A DNA stretch of 5,018 nucleotides from Clostridiales bacterium (GTDB lineage Bacteria; Bacillota; Clostridia; Christensenellales; Christensenellaceae), in the NCBI GenBank assembly GCA_003510345.1, contig DOMW01000053.1:1-5018 (forward strand). Direction: 5' to 3'. The translations under genes were made by a program, and so were the position numbers. Of this stretch, positions 1 to 3,837 are shown piece by piece. The notes beneath the pieces are model-generated. The model had not been told where the DNA came from. It made no database searches and saw only the letters and a list, made by a program, of their open reading frames with translations. Numbering within the stretch: the stretch's first letter is position 1; every line of letters begins with the position of its first letter.

Positions 1-293
1 TGAACGCGAGACGAGCAAGCCGCTGTTCCTTGCGGCGCGGCGAGCCCGCAGTGAAGCGGGAACGAGGGGGATTGTCAAGGGGGGCGAAGGGTGGAAATTC
101 CGAATCCCCCTGCCCCCCTTGACGCCCAGCGGCAGCGTCCAAAAATATCCACGGTAGAAAATATTTTCATTTCAACAGTAGCGCAGGGGCGAGTTCAAAT
201 CCCACTTTCCTAACCGGGGCACAAATAAACTTGTTCAACTGTCACGCCAAAAAGACGCACGGTCTGCGTTAATCAGCACTTACCTAAAAACAC
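1..293. other. Gene-free stretch with GC-rich inverted repeats
   Basis: I see no credible coding sequence here: no frame combines a ribosome binding site, a start and a recognisable protein. The left part (1-140) is GC-rich and full of short inverted repeats: GCCGC 19-23 with GCGGC 32-36, CCCGC 45-49 with GCGGG 56-60, the larger pair at 66-123, and GACGC 121-125 with GCGTC 135-139. The right part (141-290) is more AT-rich, with weak inverted repeats such as AAAATAT 142-148 with ATATTTT 161-167 and ACGCA 255-259 with TGCGT 265-269. The dense palindromes resemble dispersed intergenic repeats of clostridial genomes, but copy number cannot be judged from one window. The upstream neighbour lies outside the window. 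Confidence 0.6.
66..123. repeat. Two crossing inverted repeats (GGGGGATT/AATCCCCC and GTCAAGGGGGGC/GCCCCCCTTGAC)
   Basis: GGGGGATT at 66-73 is the exact reverse complement of AATCCCCC at 103-110. GTCAAGGGGGGC at 74-85 is the exact reverse complement of GCCCCCCTTGAC at 112-123. The order is A1-A2-B1-B2, with A1 pairing B1 and A2 pairing B2, so the two stems cross. In RNA or single-stranded DNA they form either mutually exclusive hairpins or a pseudoknot. The centre (93-101) holds the near-palindrome GGAAATTCC. The bases are directly visible. A dispersed palindromic repeat unit is the likeliest explanation, but that is inference. No open reading frame crosses it. Confidence 0.7.
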
Positions 294-331
294 CAAACAG
301 GCTGCCCGCAAAATCACGGGCAGCCTGTTTG
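294..331 (-). terminator. Intrinsic terminator of the cupin-dehydrogenase operon
   Basis: A perfect 15-bp stem pairs 294-308 with 317-331 around an 8-nt loop. Read on the minus strand, the stem ends in CTGTTTG and is followed by GTGTTTTTAGG, giving a run of five U residues three nucleotides after the stem. It starts 33 nt past the stop codon of the leftward dehydrogenase, where a rho-independent terminator is expected. On the plus strand the stem is followed by TAATTTGGG, a poor U-tract, so the site is mainly directional for the minus strand. Confidence 0.9.
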
Positions 332-364
332 TAATTTGGGGGGGAATTTCCTCTTCGGAAAAAA

Positions 365-1426
365 TCAGTCGTTTGGTTTCACGACCACCTTCATCGCGCC
401 GTCCAAACGGTTTTTGAAAATATCGCACGCTTTGTTGAACTCGACCAACGGGAAAGAGTGCGTAATCATGCTCTTCGCGTCGATCATGCCATTGCTCATC
501 ATTTGCAGCACGTCTTTTCCGGCGTTGGGGTTCGCCCGGGAACCCAGCAGATGGATCTGGTTCATCACAAGCGTTTTTACAGGTATCATATGCAAGTCGT
601 CTTTAGGCAGCGACACTACGGCGACCTTGCCGTCTTTCGCTGCGCAATAGATGCATTGCTGGAACGCAGCGTCACTGCCCGCGCTTTCAAAAACCTGCGT
701 CGCGCCGAGACCGCCGGTGATTTCCCGCACCTTCCCTACGACATCGTCGCATTCCTCATAGTTTACGGCATAGTCCACACCCATCTTCTCCGCCAGCTTG
801 AGGCGGTCGCGGCGGCCGACCATAATGGTCTTGCTGCCCATTGCCTTGGCGATCTGCATGGCAAATATGCCGATAGGGCCGGGGCCGATCACAAGCGAAT
901 AGGTGCCGGGCGCAACGCCCGTAAGGCGGATCATGTGCAGCGCCGTGCCCGCGGTATCCGCAAGCGACGCTTCCTCATACGTAACATTATCCGGTATTTT
1001 GGAAAGCGCTTTCACATTGTACGCGTTGTATTCCGCGTAAGCGCCGTTTGCCGTAAAGCCGTAATGCCTGTGGCCCGTGTCCGCTTTGCCGTGGTTTAAG
1101 CAAAGGTTATACATGCCGCGCTTGCAGTTATCGCATGTGCCGCAGCCGCAGTGCGCCTCGCCCGCGACCCTGTCGCCCACTTTAAACTCTGTCACCCCTT
1201 CGCCAAGCGCCACTACCTCGCCGGAAAACTCATGGCCGGGAATGAATGGAAACTGCGGCGGCCAGAACGGGAACCCGCCCGTAAGAAGCGTCGGGTCGGA
1301 ACCGCAGATCGCCACAGCCTTTATTTTAACCAGCACTTCCTTAAACGCTGGTTTGGGCACAGCCACTTCTTCAATGCCGTAATCGTTGTGGGCGTGCATC
1401 ACCAGCGCGTTCATTTTATCTTTCAT
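365..1426 (-). CDS. Zinc-dependent medium-chain alcohol/polyol dehydrogenase
   Basis: This 353-residue protein is a complete MDR-family Zn dehydrogenase of the threonine/sorbitol dehydrogenase type, oxidising a secondary alcohol or polyol or reducing the matching ketone in the cytoplasm. The N-terminal GroES-like domain carries catalytic zinc ligands C41 (in AICGSD) and H65-E66 (PGHEFSGEV). The structural zinc lobe has C95, C98, C101 and C109. D157 sits roughly where many relatives place a fourth Glu or Cys ligand. The Rossmann domain starts at GPGPIG (181-186). The next strand ends in VGRR (203-206) rather than an acidic residue, which suggests NADP(H). The start ATG has AAGGGGG 6 nt upstream; the internal Met5 lies too far from that site. 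It follows the cupin gene by 18 nt and ends before a terminator. The family is certain; the substrate is unknown. The C41/H65-E66 sites argue against a zinc-free quinone reductase. Confidence 0.93.
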   Translation of the reverse strand: MKDKMNALVMHAHNDYGIEEVAVPKPAFKEVLVKIKAVAICGSDPTLLTGGFPFWPPQFPFIPGHEFSGEVVALGEGVTEFKVGDRVAGEAHCGCGTCDNCKRGMYNLCLNHGKADTGHRHYGFTANGAYAEYNAYNVKALSKIPDNVTYEEASLADTAGTALHMIRLTGVAPGTYSLVIGPGPIGIFAMQIAKAMGSKTIMVGRRDRLKLAEKMGVDYAVNYEECDDVVGKVREITGGLGATQVFESAGSDAAFQQCIYCAAKDGKVAVVSLPKDDLHMIPVKTLVMNQIHLLGSRANPNAGKDVLQMMSNGMIDAKSMITHSFPLVEFNKACDIFKNRLDGAMKVVVKPND

Positions 1427-1444
1427 GTTTATCCCCCTTCTCGG

Positions 1445-1813
1445 TTATTTCTTGGTATACCTCTCTTTTACCTTTACGACCGTCATCCGAAGCGGCACAA
1501 CGGAAGTGTTTTCCGCGGAATGCGCCACGCCCTTCGGCGCAAAGTACATATCGCCTTCGCGTATCTCATAGCGTTCGTCGCCAACCGTGAAAATGCCTTC
1601 CCCGCCCTGGAACAATATGATTTCGTCGCAATCGTCATGGGCATGCGCGGCGTGCGCTTTGCCGGGTGAGCAGAACGAAGAGCCTACCAAAAAATAATCG
1701 GTGGGGATGATCTCAGCCGTTTGCTCCGTGTAGATGCCGTACTCGCTCGGGAATTGGTTTCCATCCCCCAATTTTGCCAGATACTTGCCCTCTCTTTTCA
1801 ATTCTCCTGCCAT
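1445..1813 (-). CDS. Small single-domain cupin protein
   Basis: This 122-residue cytoplasmic protein is one cupin barrel with both classical motifs intact. Motif 1 runs from G51 with H57, H59 and E64 (HAHDDCDE) to G73. Motif 2 runs from G87 through P93 and G95 to H98 and N102. H57, H59, E64 and H98 form the usual mononuclear metal site (Fe, Mn, Ni or Zn), so it is probably metal-binding and perhaps enzymatic. Small cupins include isomerases, dioxygenases, epimerases and ligand sensors, and the sequence alone does not decide between them. AAGGAGA lies 7 nt before the ATG. It is the first gene of the leftward operon, with the dehydrogenase 18 nt downstream, which suggests both act on the same sugar or hydroxy-acid type substrate (inference). 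There is no signal peptide or DNA-binding domain. Confidence 0.9.
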   Translation of the reverse strand: MAGELKREGKYLAKLGDGNQFPSEYGIYTEQTAEIIPTDYFLVGSSFCSPGKAHAAHAHDDCDEIILFQGGEGIFTVGDERYEIREGDMYFAPKGVAHSAENTSVVPLRMTVVKVKERYTKK

Positions 1814-1848
1814 TTGTCTGTCTCCTTTCGATAATAAACGTCATTTAG

Positions 1849-1877
1849 ATACTACATACCCTTTATACGTATGTGAA
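1849..1877 (-). promoter_or_regulatory. Likely sigma-A promoter of the cupin-dehydrogenase operon
   Basis: On the minus strand TTCACA (plus 1872-1877, 5/6 to TTGACA) and TAGTAT (plus 1849-1854, 4/6 to TATAAT) are separated by exactly 17 nt. Transcription would start near 1842, giving a leader of about 28 nt that contains the cupin ribosome binding site at 1821-1827. The position and spacing are good and the -10 is imperfect. The spacer contains palindromic sequence (see the separate entry). Confidence 0.55.
1854..1874. promoter_or_regulatory. Operator-like palindromes inside the leftward promoter
   Basis: ACATAC at 1854-1859 is the reverse complement of GTATGT at 1869-1874, with a 9-nt spacer, and the 8-bp palindrome ATACGTAT (1865-1872) overlaps its right half. 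Together they lie between, and just over the edges of, the proposed -35 and -10 boxes, a typical position for a repressor operator. No regulator gene is present to assign it to. Short AT-rich palindromes also arise by chance, so this is tentative. Confidence 0.35.
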
Positions 1878-2166
1878 AAGATAATTCGGGGTTCATGTGT
1901 TTCGGAATGCTGCGGCACTTGCTGCCAACTATTGTTTTCATTCTACTACTTATTATTTCATCCGTAAATAGTCAAAACTTTTTGAAGTATGGGCAGTTTT
2001 CATCAATTCTCGCGTTTTTTCATCATTGTCCCCGCCATAGCGCGAAACACACCGGAAAAAGGTGCGAGCCACACAGGCGTACCGATGAAAAAAGCGGTTT
2101 TATCATGAAAAACAGCCATGTGTAAACTGGCGCGCGGCTATTTACCTGCCGTTTGGAACATAGTAA
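1878..2166. other. Gene-free part of the divergent intergenic region
   Basis: No real gene is visible here. An open frame from 1895 to 2125 would encode 76 residues with a hydrophobic start, but it has no proper ribosome binding site, and its second half is a basic, histidine-rich run unlike a conserved protein. The stretch is AT-richer than the flanking genes and carries the TTTCAT/ATGAAA array described separately. The nonamer GCTATTTAC at 2137-2145 recurs at 2294-2302, and TGGAACA at 2154-2160 recurs at 2285-2291. These short direct repeats bracket the leader and may be chance or weak regulatory sites. Confidence 0.55.
1936..2111. repeat. Phased TTTCAT / ATGAAA motif array
   Basis: TTTCAT begins at 1936, 1956, 1998 and 2018, giving steps of 20, 42 and 20 bp. 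The inverted form ATGAAA begins at 2084 and 2105, a step of 21 bp. The two central copies share the longer TTTTCATCA (1997-2005 and 2017-2025), and the copy at 2083 extends to GATGAAAAAA. Each copy carries a short T or A tract, and further tracts at 1978-1982 and 2055-2059 roughly fill the gaps. Spacing by two helical turns places the motifs on one face of the DNA. This suggests a multi-site operator or intrinsically curved DNA upstream of the dehydratase promoter. The bases are directly seen; the function is inferred. Confidence 0.45.
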
Positions 2167-2172
2167 TATAAT
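2167..2172 (+). promoter_or_regulatory. Consensus -10 box of the dehydratase-thiolase operon
   Basis: TATAAT at 2167-2172 is a perfect sigma-A -10 hexamer facing the dehydratase gene. At normal 17-nt spacing the -35 region reads ACCTGC, a poor match; TTTACC at 2141-2146 matches 4/6 but would need a 20-nt spacer. There is no TGN extended -10. A strong -10 with a weak -35 suggests a promoter that depends on an activator, possibly bound to the upstream motif array. The start would fall near 2179, leaving a leader of about 180 nt. Confidence 0.5.
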
Positions 2173-2231
2173 AGTACTCCGCCACGAAACAGCAGCCTGG
2201 GAATGACAATCTTACAGTGGCGGAGTACTAT
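2171..2231. repeat. Perfect 15-bp inverted repeat in the dehydratase leader
   Basis: ATAGTACTCCGCCAC (2171-2185) and GTGGCGGAGTACTAT (2217-2231) are exact reverse complements, separated by 31 nt. The left arm overlaps the last two bases of the TATAAT box and covers the predicted transcription start. A transcript starting near 2179 would keep only CCGCCAC of the left arm, still enough for a 7-bp stem with GTGGCGG. The repeat could be a paired operator, the base of an RNA structure, or the ends of a tiny dispersed element of 61 bp. I recognise no known riboswitch core in the 31-nt spacer. Confidence 0.7.
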
Positions 2232-2233
2232 CG

Positions 2234-2275
2234 GCCATGTCCGGCGGTTGCCGCGCAAGCGGCGAGCCGGACGGC
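2234..2275 (+). promoter_or_regulatory. GC-rich GNRA-capped leader hairpin, possible attenuator
   Basis: A long hairpin is visible. GTCCGGC (2239-2245) pairs with GCCGGAC (2266-2272). TTGCCGC (2248-2254) pairs with GCGGCGA (2259-2265), with one T-G wobble. The loop is GCAA (2255-2258), a GNRA tetraloop. GG at 2246-2247 is bulged, and GCC 2234-2236 with GGC 2273-2275 can extend the base. It is followed by AATTTTATAT, a weak U-tract, so it could act as a leaky terminator, a pause site or an mRNA-stabilising structure 85 nt before the start codon. It begins two bases after the 15-bp inverted repeat. Confidence 0.6.
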
Positions 2276-2347
2276 AATTTTATATGGAACAAAGCTATTT
2301 ACGCCCTTTATTTTACCAGATCACAATGGATTTATTATTAATTGATT

Positions 2348-2353
2348 GGAGGT
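2348..2353 (+). promoter_or_regulatory. Ribosome binding site fixing the dehydratase start
   Basis: GGAGGT lies 7 nt before ATG 2361. An in-frame TTG at 2346-2348 overlaps this site and has no ribosome binding site of its own at proper distance, so the protein should begin MPLMTSEQY, as family members do, not five residues earlier. Confidence 0.9.
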
Positions 2354-2360
2354 AGAAGCC

Positions 2361-3824
2361 ATGCCCTTAATGACAAGTGAACAGTATGTGAAAAGTATCC
2401 GCCGCATGGAACGCAATATCTATTATATGGGGGAGAAACTCGAAAACCCGGTGGACCATCCTGTGTTGCGCCCGTCCATGAATTGCCTGATCGACACGTA
2501 TGATATGGCGTTCATGCCGGAATATGAAGACCTGATGACGTCCACGTCTCTTATCACCGGCAATAAAATCAACCGCTTCAACAATATCCACAAGAGTATC
2601 GAAGACCTGAACAAAAAAGTGAAGCTGCAACGGCTGATGGGCCAGCGCACAGGCTCCTGCTTCCAGCGCTGCGTCATTATGGACGCGGCAAACGCCTTTT
2701 ACGCCACGACATACGACATAGACCAAAAACACGGCACGGAATATTTTGAGCGTTTTAAAAAGTTCATGGTGCGGGTGCAGGACGAAGACCTGATCGTAGG
2801 CGGCGCGCTTACCGACCCAAAAGCGGACAGGAGCAAAGGCCCGCGCGGGCAGGACGACCCGGATATCTACCTGCGCGTGGTGGAACGCCGGGCGGACGGC
2901 GTGGTCGTAAACGGCGCAAAAGCGCACCTTACCGGCATCACAAACTCGCATGAGGTGATCGTGCTGCCCACAATGGCGATGCGCCCGGGCGACGAGGACT
3001 ACACCATCGCGTTTGCCATACCGCTGGACGCGCCCGGCATAACAATGATCGTGGGGCGGCAGTCGTGCGATACGCGCAAGATGGAAAACACCACCATCGA
3101 TGTGGGCAACGCCTGTTATGGCGGCATGGAGGCGCTCACGATATTCGACCACGTGTTTGTCCCGAACGAACGGATCTTCATGGACGGCGAAACGGACTTC
3201 TCCGGGCTGCTGGTAGATCGCTTCGCGGGTTACCACCGAAACAGCTACGGCGGCTGCAAAACAGGCGTGGGTGACGCGGTGATCGGCTGCGCCTGCCTGA
3301 ACGCGCAATATAACGGTATAGAGAAAGCCAGCCATGTGAAGGACAAGCTGATCGAAATGACGCAGCTCAACGAACAACTTTATTGCGCCGGCATCGCCAG
3401 CTCGTGCGAGGGATACAAAACGGCCGCGGGCAATTATATGGTGAACCTGCTCCTTGCCAATGTGTGTAAGCTGAACGTGACGCGCTATCCGTATGAGATC
3501 ATCCGGCTGGCGGAAGATATCACCGGCGGCATCATGGTTACCGCGCCTTCCGAGGCGGACCTTAAAAACGAAGACGTGGGCCATTATATAGAAAAATACC
3601 TTGTGGGCGCGGGCGTAAACGCGGAAGACCGCATCCGCGCGCTCCGGCTAATGGAAAACTTTTCCCTGGGCACGGCGGCCGTCGCCTACCGCACGGAATC
3701 CATGCACGGCGCGGGCTCGCCGCAGGCGCAGAAGATCAACATCGGGCGGCTCGCCGGGTTTGAAGGTAAAAAAGCGCTTGCAAAGCGACTTGCCGGTATT
3801 ACCGACACAAACGAAGACGATTGA
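2361..3824 (+). CDS. abfD: 4-hydroxybutyryl-CoA dehydratase / vinylacetyl-CoA delta-isomerase
   Basis: This 487-residue enzyme dehydrates 4-hydroxybutyryl-CoA to crotonyl-CoA by a ketyl-radical mechanism and also isomerises vinylacetyl-CoA. It is a soluble homotetramer with FAD and an oxygen-sensitive [4Fe-4S] cluster, and belongs to the HpaB/acyl-CoA dehydrogenase fold. All cluster ligands known from Clostridium aminobutyricum AbfD are present: C100 and C104 (GSCFQRC), H292 (GYHRNSYGGC) and C299. Neighbouring E257, Y296 and K300, T191 and the C-terminal E446 (YRTESMHGAGSPQAQ) are also conserved. Length matches the family (about 490); a short stretch near residues 403-412 is shorter than in C. 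aminobutyricum. The start is ATG 2361, set by GGAGGT. The thiolase follows after 13 nt, with its ribosome binding site overlapping this stop codon, so the two are probably translationally coupled. The reaction serves succinate, 4-hydroxybutyrate or 4-aminobutyrate fermentation. No frameshift or lost residue is seen. Confidence 0.95.
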   Translation: MPLMTSEQYVKSIRRMERNIYYMGEKLENPVDHPVLRPSMNCLIDTYDMAFMPEYEDLMTSTSLITGNKINRFNNIHKSIEDLNKKVKLQRLMGQRTGSCFQRCVIMDAANAFYATTYDIDQKHGTEYFERFKKFMVRVQDEDLIVGGALTDPKADRSKGPRGQDDPDIYLRVVERRADGVVVNGAKAHLTGITNSHEVIVLPTMAMRPGDEDYTIAFAIPLDAPGITMIVGRQSCDTRKMENTTIDVGNACYGGMEALTIFDHVFVPNERIFMDGETDFSGLLVDRFAGYHRNSYGGCKTGVGDAVIGCACLNAQYNGIEKASHVKDKLIEMTQLNEQLYCAGIASSCEGYKTAAGNYMVNLLLANVCKLNVTRYPYEIIRLAEDITGGIMVTAPSEADLKNEDVGHYIEKYLVGAGVNAEDRIRALRLMENFSLGTAAVAYRTESMHGAGSPQAQKINIGRLAGFEGKKALAKRLAGITDTNEDD

Positions 3825-3837
3825 GGAGGAACTGATC

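Noticed and set aside
181..210. tRNA T-arm-like sequence GAGTTCAAATCCC
   Set aside because: The flanking bases GCGAG (189-193) and CCCAC (201-205) have two mismatches in a 5-bp stem, and no acceptor stem, D-arm or anticodon arm can be found upstream; at most a degraded remnant.
458..1669. Plus-strand frames over the dehydrogenase and cupin genes
   Set aside because: They are antisense to two genes with complete motifs and ribosome binding sites and show no protein-family features of their own.
1895..2125. Possible small secreted or membrane peptide (hydrophobic N-terminus)
   Set aside because: There is no proper ribosome binding site, the remainder is basic and low in conserved features, and the region is better explained as regulatory DNA.
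2121..2134. CcpA-like cre site beginning TGTAAAC
   Set aside because: Only the left half resembles the consensus; the central CG and the right half are absent. No Rex-like TTGTTAA-N4-TTAACAA site was found in the intergenic region either.
2171..2231. Invertible promoter switch between the 15-bp inverted repeats
   Set aside because: The 31-nt spacer is too short to carry a promoter and has no usable -35/-10 pair in either orientation; no invertase gene is present in the window.
2346..2360. TTG start adding five residues to the dehydratase
   Set aside because: The TTG overlaps the GGAGGT site itself; ATG 2361 has ideal spacing and matches the family N-terminus.
2367..3584. 405-residue open frame on the minus strand opposite the dehydratase
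   Set aside because: It is a shadow of the codon bias of abfD: histidine/valine/arginine-rich, without a recognisable domain, and the plus strand encodes a fully conserved enzyme.
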